A stretch of 64,000 bases of DNA, taken from contig JAFYLH010000016.1 in the NCBI GenBank assembly GCA_017537175.1, forward strand, positions 1-64,000, given 5' to 3'. The translations under genes and the position numbers were made by a program. Numbering within the stretch: the stretch's first letter is position 1; each line of letters starts with the position of its first letter. This DNA comes from Clostridia bacterium (GTDB lineage: Bacteria; Bacillota; Clostridia; Oscillospirales; CAG-272). This document shows positions 8,225 to 15,163 of this stretch, piece after piece. Under the pieces are notes generated by a model. That model did no database searches. It had not been told where the DNA came from and was given only the letters and a program-made list of their open reading frames with translations.

Positions 8225-9385
8225 TCAGCTCCTTAAAAGCTCATCTATAAGCTCACGGCTTCTGATATCCGTTTGCTCAATATCATCAAGTGTAGGATCT
8301 TCAATATATGCAATCTTATCCACAGCCTCGCATACAAGATCCATAATATCGGTAAAGGAGATCCTCTTATCAAGGAAGAGCGCAACTGCTCTTTCATTTG
8401 CACCGTTAAGCGCAGCACCCAGATTTCCGCCCCTGTTAAGCACATCATAGGCAAGACCAAGCAGCTTAAAGGTCTTTTTGTCAGGCTTTTTAAAGGTAAG
8501 AGAGCCTACCTCGGTAAGATCAAGGGGCTTAAGAGTACCCGCGCATCTGTTGGGATAAGAAAGTGCATACTGAACGCAAAGCCTCATATCGGGACAGCTG
8601 AGCTGTGCCAATACTGCCTTATCAATATATTCCACCATAGAATGAACTATGCTCTCGGGATGAACAATAACATCTATCTGCGACGGCTCTACATCAAAGA
8701 GATACTTGGCCTCGATGACCTCAAAGCCCTTGTTCATAAGGGTCGCGCTGTCTATGGTTATCTTGGGACCCATCTTCCAGGTGGGATGTGCAAGAGCCAT
8801 TTCGGGGGTTATACCCGCAAGCTCGTCTCTTGTTTTACCGTAAAAGGGTCCGCCCGAGGCGGTAAGTATTACCTTTGAGATATCCCCGTGACGGTTGTTT
8901 GCTATAGACTGGAAGATCGCGCTGTGCTCACTGTCAACAGGCAGGATCTTAACATTCTTTTCTGCCAAGGCCTTATTTACAAGCTCACCTGCACAGACTA
9001 TAGTCTCCTTGTTTGCAAGAGCAAGAGATACACCCGACTCTATTACCGCAAGTGAGGGTCTGAGACCCGCCTTGCCTGTAATTGAGTTAATTACAGAGTC
9101 GCTTACTCCCTGCCCTGCAATATCAACAATTGCATCATAGCCGCCTACCACCTTACAGGAGGTATCGGCTACCTTAAGGGCAAGCTCCCTTGCCCTGTCC
9201 TCGTCAAGAACAGCGCACACCGAGGGCTTAAACCCTCTTATCTGATCTTCAAGTATATCAATTCTTGTAGCACCTGTAATGGCATCCACCTTAAGCTCAA
9301 GACTTCTTGCCACATCAAGAGCCTGTGTGCCCACAGAGCCCGTGGAGCCCAATACAGTAACCGATTTTTCGTATACCGATTTCAC
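8225..9385 (-). CDS. dxr: 1-deoxy-D-xylulose-5-phosphate reductoisomerase
   Basis: Dxr converts DXP to MEP with NADPH and a divalent metal, the committing step of the MEP pathway. The NADP motif GSTGSVG lies at the N-terminus. Further family motifs are ALANKET, PVDSEHSAIFQ and SATLMNKGFEVIEA, which hold the metal and substrate ligands. I start at GTG 9385, six bases after AGAGG, giving MKSVYEKSVTVLG and no overlap with cdsA; a longer in-frame start at 9415 would overlap cdsA and adds atypical residues. It lies in the order cdsA-dxr-rseP-ispG. Confidence 0.96.
   Translation of the reverse strand: MKSVYEKSVTVLGSTGSVGTQALDVARSLELKVDAITGATRIDILEDQIRGFKPSVCAVLDEDRARELALKVADTSCKVVGGYDAIVDIAGQGVSDSVINSITGKAGLRPSLAVIESGVSLALANKETIVCAGELVNKALAEKNVKILPVDSEHSAIFQSIANNRHGDISKVILTASGGPFYGKTRDELAGITPEMALAHPTWKMGPKITIDSATLMNKGFEVIEAKYLFDVEPSQIDVIVHPESIVHSMVEYIDKAVLAQLSCPDMRLCVQYALSYPNRCAGTLKPLDLTEVGSLTFKKPDKKTFKLLGLAYDVLNRGGNLGAALNGANERAVALFLDKRISFTDIMDLVCEAVDKIAYIEDPTLDDIEQTDIRSRELIDELLRS
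8229..8234 (-). promoter_or_regulatory. Shine-Dalgarno AAGGAG that sets the rseP start at ATT
   Basis: AAGGAG on the minus strand lies inside the last codons of dxr. Eight bases separate it from ATT at 8218-8220, ideal spacing for initiation. No ribosome-binding site precedes the alternative TTG at 8184. This supports initiation at a rare AUU codon, coupled to the end of dxr translation. Confidence 0.6.
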
Positions 9386-9395
9386 TTTACACCTC

Positions 9396-10232
9396 TTAAA
9401 GAATATTGTTGGCAATATACGGAATACCCAATATAACCGACATCACCGATGCGGTTGCAATGATAGAGTCAAAGCGGTCCATAATTCCGCCGTGTCCGGG
9501 AATAAGCTTACTGTAATCCTTGAGATCATACTCTCTCTTGACAAGAGATGCCACAAGGTCACCGCACATAGAAACTACTGCCATAATCAGCGCAAGAACA
9601 GAGAGCAGTATATAGTTGGGAGCAAGCTGATATCTTGTCTGCATTATAAATCCGAATATTATAAAGGATACAACACAGAAAACAAGTCCGCCAACAGCAC
9701 CCTCAACAGTCTTTTTGGGGCTTACATCCGGAATAAGCTTATGCTTACCAAAGAGCACACCCGTAAAATATGCTCCTGTATCTGTGATCCAGGCACTTAA
9801 GAATATAAGCAGATAGAGATACTGACCGTTTTCCATTGCGCGCATGCTCAGAATAGAGCTGAAGCCGAATATGATATAGAATATCATTACAAAGGCAAGA
9901 GCAATATCCTGTATCTTATATTTACCGCGGGAGAATACCCCCACGCCTAAAAGCAGGAACATATAGATGATAAATACAAGCAGGATAAGTGAAGAAAGCT
10001 CTATACCCGTGTCGATAGCTCTGATACACAAAGGAACGCCCGCCGCAATTATCACCGTGGGAACGGTTATAAGCCATACCCTTTTGAGCTTGATGCATCC
10101 AAGTATCTCAAGACATGCTATAACACAGGGGACAGCCAGTACAATGTCCAATAAGGGTATAAGATGAGAAAATATAAGGCAGGGTATAAATGCCGCCAGA
10201 AGAATAAATGCGCTTAAAGTTCTAACCAGCAT
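9396..10232 (-). CDS. cdsA: Phosphatidate cytidylyltransferase
   Basis: CdsA makes CDP-diacylglycerol from phosphatidic acid and CTP, the branch point of phospholipid synthesis in the membrane. The 278-residue protein is hydrophobic with about seven or eight membrane segments. The C-terminal signature SKLIPGHGGIMDRFDS is intact, including the metal-binding aspartates. It starts two bases after uppS and is in the canonical uppS-cdsA-dxr order. Confidence 0.96.
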   Translation of the reverse strand: MLVRTLSAFILLAAFIPCLIFSHLIPLLDIVLAVPCVIACLEILGCIKLKRVWLITVPTVIIAAGVPLCIRAIDTGIELSSLILLVFIIYMFLLLGVGVFSRGKYKIQDIALAFVMIFYIIFGFSSILSMRAMENGQYLYLLIFLSAWITDTGAYFTGVLFGKHKLIPDVSPKKTVEGAVGGLVFCVVSFIIFGFIMQTRYQLAPNYILLSVLALIMAVVSMCGDLVASLVKREYDLKDYSKLIPGHGGIMDRFDSIIATASVMSVILGIPYIANNIL

Positions 10233-10234
10233 TA

Positions 10235-10960
10235 TCAGATACCTCCAAATCTTCTTTGTCTCGAATAAAAGTCCTCTACAGCCTTGTCTATGTCGGCAGG
10301 CTTAAGATCAGGCCAGAGGGTATCGGTAAAATAAAACTCAGAATACGCGCTCTGCCAAAGCAAAAAGTTAGACAGCCTTTGCTCACCCGCTGTACGGAAA
10401 ATAAGATCGGGCATTGCAACATGATTGGTATAGAGATTGTCCTCTATATCCTTGGCCGTGATCTCGGTCTTACCCGACCTTAAGGCAAGATTTACCGCAT
10501 TTACTATCTCGTCCTGTCCGCCGTAGTTAAGGGCGATGTTGAGATGCCGTGTGTTATTCCTTGAGCCCTCTTCAACATCGGCCATCATTTTTTTCATCTT
10601 ATCACTAAAGGGTGTCTTATCACCTATAAAGCGGATGCAGACATCCTTTTTCATCATAACCTCAAGGGCTTCCTCTATGTAATCCATAAACAGATCCATC
10701 AGAGCATTGACCTCGTCTATAGGTCTCTTCCAGTTCTCGGTGGAAAAGGCATACACGGTAACCGTATTTATGCCTATATCACCGCAATAATCGGTAATGG
10801 CCTTAAAAGTCTTGGCTCCCTGTATATGACCGTACTTACGGGGCATACCGCGCTTTTTTGCCCATCTGCCGTTTCCGTCCATTATAAAGGCAATATGCTG
10901 CAGCCTTTCATCGCACAGGAGCTTGGTCTCCCCTGCGCCTTCGTTAGATTTCTTAAACAT
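10235..10960 (-). CDS. uppS: Isoprenyl transferase (undecaprenyl diphosphate synthase)
   Basis: UppS elongates farnesyl diphosphate with eight isopentenyl units to C55 undecaprenyl diphosphate, the lipid carrier for peptidoglycan. FIMDGNGRWAKKRG near residue 25 is the cis-prenyltransferase motif with the catalytic aspartate. The C-terminal part has LIFRTAGEQRLSNFLLWQSAYSE-type residues that bind IPP. I chose ATG at 10960 because GGAG lies five bases upstream; an in-frame GTG at 10981 has no such site. It stands between frr and cdsA in the pyrH operon. Confidence 0.96.
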   Translation of the reverse strand: MFKKSNEGAGETKLLCDERLQHIAFIMDGNGRWAKKRGMPRKYGHIQGAKTFKAITDYCGDIGINTVTVYAFSTENWKRPIDEVNALMDLFMDYIEEALEVMMKKDVCIRFIGDKTPFSDKMKKMMADVEEGSRNNTRHLNIALNYGGQDEIVNAVNLALRSGKTEITAKDIEDNLYTNHVAMPDLIFRTAGEQRLSNFLLWQSAYSEFYFTDTLWPDLKPADIDKAVEDFYSRQRRFGGI

Positions 10961-10983
10961 AAATTCTCCGTATATATTCACAA

Positions 10984-11004
10984 ATCACGCCCGTAAGGCG
11001 TGAT
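10984..11004 (-). repeat. Intergenic hairpin between frr and uppS
   Basis: ATCACGCC (10984-10991) and GGCGTGAT (10997-11004) form a perfect 8-bp stem with a CGTAA loop. No T-tract follows, so it is probably not a terminator. It could affect mRNA processing or stability, or uppS translation, since the uppS ribosome-binding site follows closely. Confidence 0.5.
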
Positions 11005-11019
11005 GAGTGAAGTAAATAT

Positions 11020-11574
11020 TTAGATAGACATTATTTCCTTGTTCTTAGCATCAGCTACAGAGTCAAGGATCTTTGAATACTTATCGGTGAGATCCTGAAT
11101 AGCCTTTTCGGATGCCTTCTGCTCATCCTCTGTCATCTCACTTGCCTTCTTCATATCCTTAGCCTTATCGTTTGCATCACGGCGGATGTTACGGATAGCA
11201 ACCTTTGCATCCTCTGTCATCTTGGCAACATCCTTTGTGAGCTGCTTTCTCTTCTCCTCTGTGGGCTGGGGGAAAGCAAGACGGATAACTTTGCCGTCGC
11301 TTACGGGGTTGATACCGAGGTCAGAGGCCTGAATAGCCTTCTCGATCATCTTAACGGTAGAAGCATCCCAGGGGGTAATGGTAAGGGTCATTGCATCGGT
11401 AGCCTTTATAGCGGCAATACCGTTGATAGGTGTGGGAGAGCCGTAGTAGTCAACGCTGATACGGTCAAGCACCGCTGCATTAGCTCTGCCTGCACGGATG
11501 GTAGCAAGCTCGGACTCAAAAGCGGCAACGCTCTTTTTCATTTTTTCTTCATAAGGCTTTACATCAAGTTTCAT
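11020..11574 (-). CDS. frr: Ribosome recycling factor
   Basis: RRF works with EF-G to split post-termination ribosomes. The 184-residue length and the all-helical charged composition with a short central beta domain are standard. TIRAGRANAAVLDRISVDYYG and IRNIRRDANDKAK are characteristic stretches. It lies two bases after pyrH, the universal order. Confidence 0.98.
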   Translation of the reverse strand: MKLDVKPYEEKMKKSVAAFESELATIRAGRANAAVLDRISVDYYGSPTPINGIAAIKATDAMTLTITPWDASTVKMIEKAIQASDLGINPVSDGKVIRLAFPQPTEEKRKQLTKDVAKMTEDAKVAIRNIRRDANDKAKDMKKASEMTEDEQKASEKAIQDLTDKYSKILDSVADAKNKEIMSI

Positions 11575-11576
11575 TT

Positions 11577-12293
11577 TTATTTACCTACCTTTACTATAGT
11601 TCCGATATTTTCGCCCATAATGGCTTTTTTAATATTTTCTGATTTATCAAGACCAAACACAAACAGAGGCATATTATACTCCATACAGAAGCTTGCCGCA
11701 GTTGTGTCGATAACTCTGAGTCCCTTATTAAGGATCTCCTGATATGTGATCTCGTCATATCGTACAGCTGTGGGGTCGACCTTGGGGTCAGCCGAATAGA
11801 TACCGTCGATATTCTTTGCCATAAGTATAACATCAGCACCGATCTCAACAGCTCTGTGAGCCGCGGTCGTATCTGTGGAGAACAGAGGCATACCAAGGCC
11901 GCAGCCGAATATGACTACTCTTCCCTTATTAAGATGCTTGACTGCATCCCTGTATGTATAGGTCTCGGCAAATGCCTTCATTTCTACAGCAGTAAGAACT
12001 CTTGCATCAACTCCGTGCTGCTCAAGGGCATCCTGCAGAGCAAGAGAGTTGATGGTCGTGGCAAGCATACCCATATGGTCTGCACGGCTGCGGTTCATAC
12101 CACCGCCCTGTCTGCCTCTCCAGATATTACCTGCGCCTACAACAACTGCAACCTCGCAGCCAAGGTCAACACATTCCTTGATGACACCGCAAACCTCGGA
12201 TACATATTCAAAGTTGAGGATATCCTCAGAGCCTGCCGCAAGGGCCTCGCCAGACAGCTTTAAAAGCACTCTTTTATATGCCGGCTTGTTCAT
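11577..12293 (-). CDS. pyrH: UMP kinase
   Basis: PyrH phosphorylates UMP to UDP with ATP. It belongs to the amino-acid-kinase fold and works as a hexamer. The N-terminal RVLLKLSGEALAAG, the GAGNIWRG loop and RADHMGMLATTIN are family motifs. It is the first gene of the operon running to polC, with its own promoter at 12332-12360 and a GGAGG-type ribosome-binding site. In many Firmicutes pyrH follows tsf directly; here 644 bases of repeat-rich sequence separate them. Confidence 0.98.
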   Translation of the reverse strand: MNKPAYKRVLLKLSGEALAAGSEDILNFEYVSEVCGVIKECVDLGCEVAVVVGAGNIWRGRQGGGMNRSRADHMGMLATTINSLALQDALEQHGVDARVLTAVEMKAFAETYTYRDAVKHLNKGRVVIFGCGLGMPLFSTDTTAAHRAVEIGADVILMAKNIDGIYSADPKVDPTAVRYDEITYQEILNKGLRVIDTTAASFCMEYNMPLFVFGLDKSENIKKAIMGENIGTIVKVGK

Positions 12294-12331
12294 TGTAAAT
12301 TACCTCCGGTCAAAATATTATTATTAATTAT

Positions 12332-12360
12332 ATTGTACTATAAATATTCCCTTTTGTAAA
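12332..12360 (-). promoter_or_regulatory. Sigma-A-type promoter of the pyrH-polC operon
   Basis: On the minus strand TTTACA (12355-12360) and TACAAT (12332-12337) are separated by 17 bases, about 38 bases before the pyrH start. It explains how the operon is transcribed apart from rpsB-tsf. Confidence 0.75.
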
Positions 12361-12393
12361 TATCTAAAACAAAATTATTTGATCTAATTTTAT

Positions 12394-12474
12394 AAAAAAG
12401 TGGCAGGTAGTACCCTTTAAATACAATATTCCTTTGTTCTATAATGAATAAAAAGTGGCAAGCTGCCCCACCCC
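12394..12474 (-). repeat. Two related GTGGCA hairpin units in the tsf-pyrH interval
   Basis: The motif A-run + GTGGCA occurs at 12394-12405 and again at 12450-12460. The second unit can fold as GTGGCA...TG(CC)CCAC (12455-12471) and is followed on the minus strand by TTTTTATT, like a weak terminator. The first is degenerate. A related third unit at 12530-12557 is a good terminator. They look like decayed copies of one element. Confidence 0.5.
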
Positions 12475-12529
12475 AAGACGCTCGTTATTTTTTTCAAATC
12501 ACACGAAATGGAGTAATTTCCTATAAACT

Positions 12530-12557
12530 AAAAAAGCAGGGGGCAAGCTGCCCCTGC
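12530..12557 (-). terminator. Terminator-like GC hairpin in the tsf-pyrH interval
   Basis: The minus strand reads GCAGGGGCA-GCT-TGCCCC-CTGC with one bulged base (12536-12557), followed by six or seven T (12530-12535). It resembles an intrinsic terminator, but no gene precedes it within 370 bases, so it may be a backup for tsf or part of the repeat family. Confidence 0.6.
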
Positions 12558-12636
12558 CAAACTGCGCTCTGCGGTTCGGTAAAGCAGCATTTGTTTATCA
12601 CACGCCAAAACACAGTAATCATAAATATTAAAAGGT

Positions 12637-12872
12637 CGATATATTTGCATTTGGCAAATTCGATATGTTCATCTGCGATGAACTCGATATCTGCCTTTGG
12701 CAGTCGATATATTTTGGCTTTGCCAAAATGAGAGGGGAAAACCGCCCTTCGGGCGGTGCGATACTCCCTTCGGGAGCGATATTTTTACCATTGGCAAAAG
12801 CGATATATCTGCTGTCGCAGATGCGATATGTTTTGCCCAAAGGCAAAACGAGAGGGCGGCAGATTGCCGCCC
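12637..12872. repeat. Array of about ten short hairpins separated by CGATAT
   Basis: Eight CGATAT or CGATAC punctuation sites start at 12637, 12661, 12685, 12705, 12759, 12777, 12801 and 12824. Between and after them lie small perfect or near-perfect hairpins with 3-5-base loops. Examples are GTTCATC-TGC-GATGAAC (12667-12683), CTGCC-TTT-GGCAG (12691-12703), ATTTTGGC-TTT-GCCAAAAT (12711-12729), ACCGCCC-TTC-GGGCGGT (12741-12757), CTCCC-TTC-GGGAG (12764-12776), ATCTGC-TGTC-GCAGAT (12807-12822), GTTTTGCC-CAAA-GGCAAAAC (12830-12849) and GGGCGGCA-GAT-TGCCGCCC (12854-12872). The arms all differ while punctuation and loops stay alike. No coding potential is evident. Arrays of this kind occur in some Clostridia as I recall, but I know of no assigned function. 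Confidence 0.85.
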
Positions 12873-12904
12873 CTACGGGTTCAATATATTTTTGTCGGCA
12901 AAAC

Positions 12905-12933
12905 AAAAAATGCTGTCTTGCGACAGCATTTTT
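12905..12933 (-). terminator. Rho-independent terminator of rpsB-tsf
   Basis: AATGCTGTC (12909-12917) and GACAGCATT (12922-12930) form the stem around TTGC. Six T follow on the minus strand (12905-12910). It lies just after the tsf stop codon and is a clean intrinsic terminator. Confidence 0.9.
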
Positions 12934-12937
12934 ATTA

Positions 12938-13867
12938 TTACTTAAGCATGGAAGCGATCTCTTCTGCAAAGTTGTCCTCTCTCTTTTCAAGACCTTCACC
13001 CTTCTCGTAACGGAAGAATGCCTTGAGCTTGAGGGAGCCGCCCATTTCCTTAGCCTCTGCATCAAGGTACTGAGTAACGTTGAGGTCCTCATCCTTAACA
13101 TAAGCCTGCTCTGCGAGACAGTTGGTCTCGTAGTACTTGTTGATACGGCCGGAAACCATCTTTTCCTTAACTGCATCGGGCTTGTTAGCGTTCTTGGGAT
13201 CGTTTGCGATCTGAGCAAGAAGGATGTTCTTCTCTGCATCAACAACGCTTGCGGGAACGTCCTCACGGTTGGTGTAGAGACAGTTCATAGCAGCAGCCTG
13301 CATACCGATGTTCTTACCAACCTCTGCAAACTTCTCGTGGTTAGCAACGGTTTCGTCTGCCTCGAAGCTGATAACAACGCCTGTAGCGCCTGCGCCGTGG
13401 ATGTAGGTACCAACAGGACCCTCAACAACTACGAAGCGGCGGATAGTGATCTTCTCGCCGATAACGAAGGTCTGGTTCTTAACCTCTGCCTCAACGGTGG
13501 TATCTGTACCGTCAAGTGTGCAAGCAAGAAGAGCCTCAACATCTGCGGGCTTGTTCTTGAGTATGGTAACGAGAACCTTCTTAACGAACGCCTTGAAGCC
13601 TTCGTTCTTTGCAACGAAGTCTGTCTCGGTGTTAACCTCGATCATAGCGGTGCGACCGCACTCCTTGCAGGTAAGAATGTCAACAAGACCTTCTGCAGCG
13701 ATTCTGCTCTGCTTTGCATCAGCCTTAGCAAGACCCTTCTCACGAAGAACCTTAACAGCCTCGTCAAAGTTACCGTCAGCCTCAACGAGAGCCTTCTTAC
13801 AATCCATCATACCGCAGCCTGTCTGAGCTCTCAGAGCAGCTACGTCCTTTGCTGTAATAGCAGCCAT
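12938..13867 (-). CDS. tsf: Translation elongation factor Ts
   Basis: EF-Ts exchanges GDP for GTP on EF-Tu. The N-terminal UBA-like region has LRAQTGCGMMDCKKALVEA, and the core motif TETDFVAKNEGF contacts EF-Tu. The 309-residue length is standard. It follows rpsB by 45 bp with its own AGGAGG-type ribosome-binding site and is terminated immediately downstream. Two CxxC-like cysteines (CKECGR) near residue 67 are a small oddity within the otherwise normal sequence. Confidence 0.98.
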   Translation of the reverse strand: MAAITAKDVAALRAQTGCGMMDCKKALVEADGNFDEAVKVLREKGLAKADAKQSRIAAEGLVDILTCKECGRTAMIEVNTETDFVAKNEGFKAFVKKVLVTILKNKPADVEALLACTLDGTDTTVEAEVKNQTFVIGEKITIRRFVVVEGPVGTYIHGAGATGVVISFEADETVANHEKFAEVGKNIGMQAAAMNCLYTNREDVPASVVDAEKNILLAQIANDPKNANKPDAVKEKMVSGRINKYYETNCLAEQAYVKDEDLNVTQYLDAEAKEMGGSLKLKAFFRYEKGEGLEKREDNFAEEIASMLK

Positions 13868-13911
13868 TTTTATGTCCTCCTGTAATTTGGTAATTTCTTA
13901 TTAAAAACAAA

Positions 13912-14646
13912 TTATGCTTCAGTCTCTTCTTCAACTGCAGCATCTTCCTCAGCAGCAAAAGCCTCGCCCTGCTTGCCTTCGATCATAGCATCAGCAAGTA
14001 CAGAGGAAATGAGCTTGATAGCGCGGATAGCGTCATCGTTGCCGGGGATTACATAATCAGCATCGTCGGGGTCACAGTTGGTGTCGATGATAGCTACAAC
14101 GGGAATACCGAGCTTCTTAGCCTCAAGAACTGCGTTTCTCTCCTTGCGGGGGTCAACGATGAAGATTGCATCGGGAAGACCGGGCATATCCTTGATACCG
14201 CCGTAGTTTCTCTCGAGGTCTGCCTTTTCCTTCATAAGCTTTGCAGCTTCCTTCTTGGTGAGAAGGTCAAGGGTGCCGTCCTCTGCCATCTTGGTGAGGT
14301 CGTTAAGACGAGCGATGCTCTTCTTGATTGTCTTGTGGTTGGTGAGCATACCACCGGGCCATCTCTCACTTACATAGTACATACCGCATCTGGTAGCCTC
14401 GTCCTTGATAGCCTCTGCAGCCTGCTTCTTTGTACCAACAAAGAGCATTGTGCCGCCCTGTGTAGAAAGGTCGCGAACGAACATGTAAGCTTCCTCGAAC
14501 TTCTTAACTGTCTTCTGAAGGTCGATGATGTAGATGCCGTTTCTCTCGGTGAAGATGTACTCTGCCATCTTGGGGTTCCATCTTCTTGTGTGATGTCCAA
14601 AGTGGACGCCTGCTTCAAGCAGCTGCTTAATAGTAATTACTGACAT
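13912..14646 (-). CDS. rpsB: 30S ribosomal protein S2
   Basis: S2 is a small-subunit protein that binds late and recruits S1 or stabilises mRNA. Signatures include [19 protein letters not shown] at the N-terminus and [19 protein letters not shown] in the centre. The C-terminus ends in an acidic tail rich in glutamate. It is first in the rpsB-tsf operon with a strong promoter and a structured leader upstream. Confidence 0.98.
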   Translation of the reverse strand: MSVITIKQLLEAGVHFGHHTRRWNPKMAEYIFTERNGIYIIDLQKTVKKFEEAYMFVRDLSTQGGTMLFVGTKKQAAEAIKDEATRCGMYYVSERWPGGMLTNHKTIKKSIARLNDLTKMAEDGTLDLLTKKEAAKLMKEKADLERNYGGIKDMPGLPDAIFIVDPRKERNAVLEAKKLGIPVVAIIDTNCDPDDADYVIPGNDDAIRAIKLISSVLADAMIEGKQGEAFAAEEDAAVEEETEA

Positions 14647-14675
14647 TTTTAATGTCCTCCTTCGGTTATTTCCAC

Positions 14676-14720
14676 CACAGAAAGCTCAATACCATAGGTA
14701 CACCGAAAGCTTTTTCTGTG
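14676..14720 (-). promoter_or_regulatory. Structured rpsB leader (possible S2 autoregulatory element)
   Basis: CACAGAAAGCT (14676-14686) pairs with AGCTTTTTCTGTG (14708-14720) with two extra bases, forming an imperfect long hairpin in the leader between promoter and ribosome-binding site. S2 leaders are known autoregulatory RNAs in several bacteria, but I cannot match this one to a known family by eye. Confidence 0.35.
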
Positions 14721-14741
14721 TGTGAATTCATAAGCCTAAAT

Positions 14742-14770
14742 ATAATATCACAACTTAATTATAAATGCAA
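14742..14770 (-). promoter_or_regulatory. Sigma-A-type promoter of rpsB-tsf
   Basis: TTGCAT (14765-14770) and TATTAT (14742-14747) on the minus strand are separated by 17 bases, about 95 bases before the rpsB start codon. This leaves room for the hairpin leader. Confidence 0.75.
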
Positions 14771-14807
14771 GAAAAATTTTTTATAATCGGGCGATTTAAC
14801 ACATTGT

Positions 14808-15086
14808 TTACAAGTTTTTTGGCTTATCAGACTTAATCTGCTCACAGCAACGGTTACCAAGGTCCACAAGGATGGTGTCATTGCCGATTTTGACTATCCT
14901 CTCCCAGGGAATACGGAGCTCATCCCGCCTGCCGAATATCAGTCCCCTTGGCTCTCCCGGTACAATAATTGCAAGTAACCGCCCTTTACAGACATCAACC
15001 TCAACATCTATTACACAGCCAAGCTTTTTTGCGTCGGTGATATTGATAACATCCTTATCCTTTAAATCGTTTATACAGCAACCCAT
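14808..15086 (-). CDS. YlmC/YmxH family PRC-barrel sporulation protein
   Basis: A 92-residue protein with one PRC-barrel-like beta domain. KLGCVIDVEVD, RGLIFGRRDELRIPWERIVKIG and DTILVDL match the YlmC/YmxH family, which is kept in spore-forming Firmicutes and is linked to sporulation without a known biochemical role. The start has GAGGG upstream. It is a short gene between the deacetylase terminator and the rpsB promoter and probably stands alone. Confidence 0.85.
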   Translation of the reverse strand: MGCCINDLKDKDVINITDAKKLGCVIDVEVDVCKGRLLAIIVPGEPRGLIFGRRDELRIPWERIVKIGNDTILVDLGNRCCEQIKSDKPKNL

Positions 15087-15094
15087 AACTATCC

Positions 15095-15135
15095 CTCAAA
15101 ATAAAATATGACAGTACACAAAGGTACTGTCATAT
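15095..15135 (-). terminator. Rho-independent terminator of the deacetylase gene
   Basis: ATATGACAGTAC (15106-15117) is the exact complement of GTACTGTCATAT (15124-15135), a 12-bp stem with a six-base loop. The minus strand continues with TTTTATTTTG. The ylmC ribosome-binding site follows within 10-20 bases, so some read-through into ylmC is possible. Confidence 0.85.
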
Positions 15136-15163
15136 TAATATTCACATATAAGCGCGGATATGC

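Noticed and set aside
10984..11004. Terminator between frr and uppS
   Set aside because: The 8-bp stem has no T-run after it and the genes are in a conserved operon.
12637..12872. CRISPR array for the CGATAT repeats
   Set aside because: The repeated part is only six bases, the intervals are 18-54 bases of self-complementary sequence, and no cas genes are near.
12665..13885. Long plus-strand open frame opposite tsf and the hairpin array
   Set aside because: It is the mirror of tsf codons in its second half and of palindromes in the first; no ribosome-binding site or recognisable domain.
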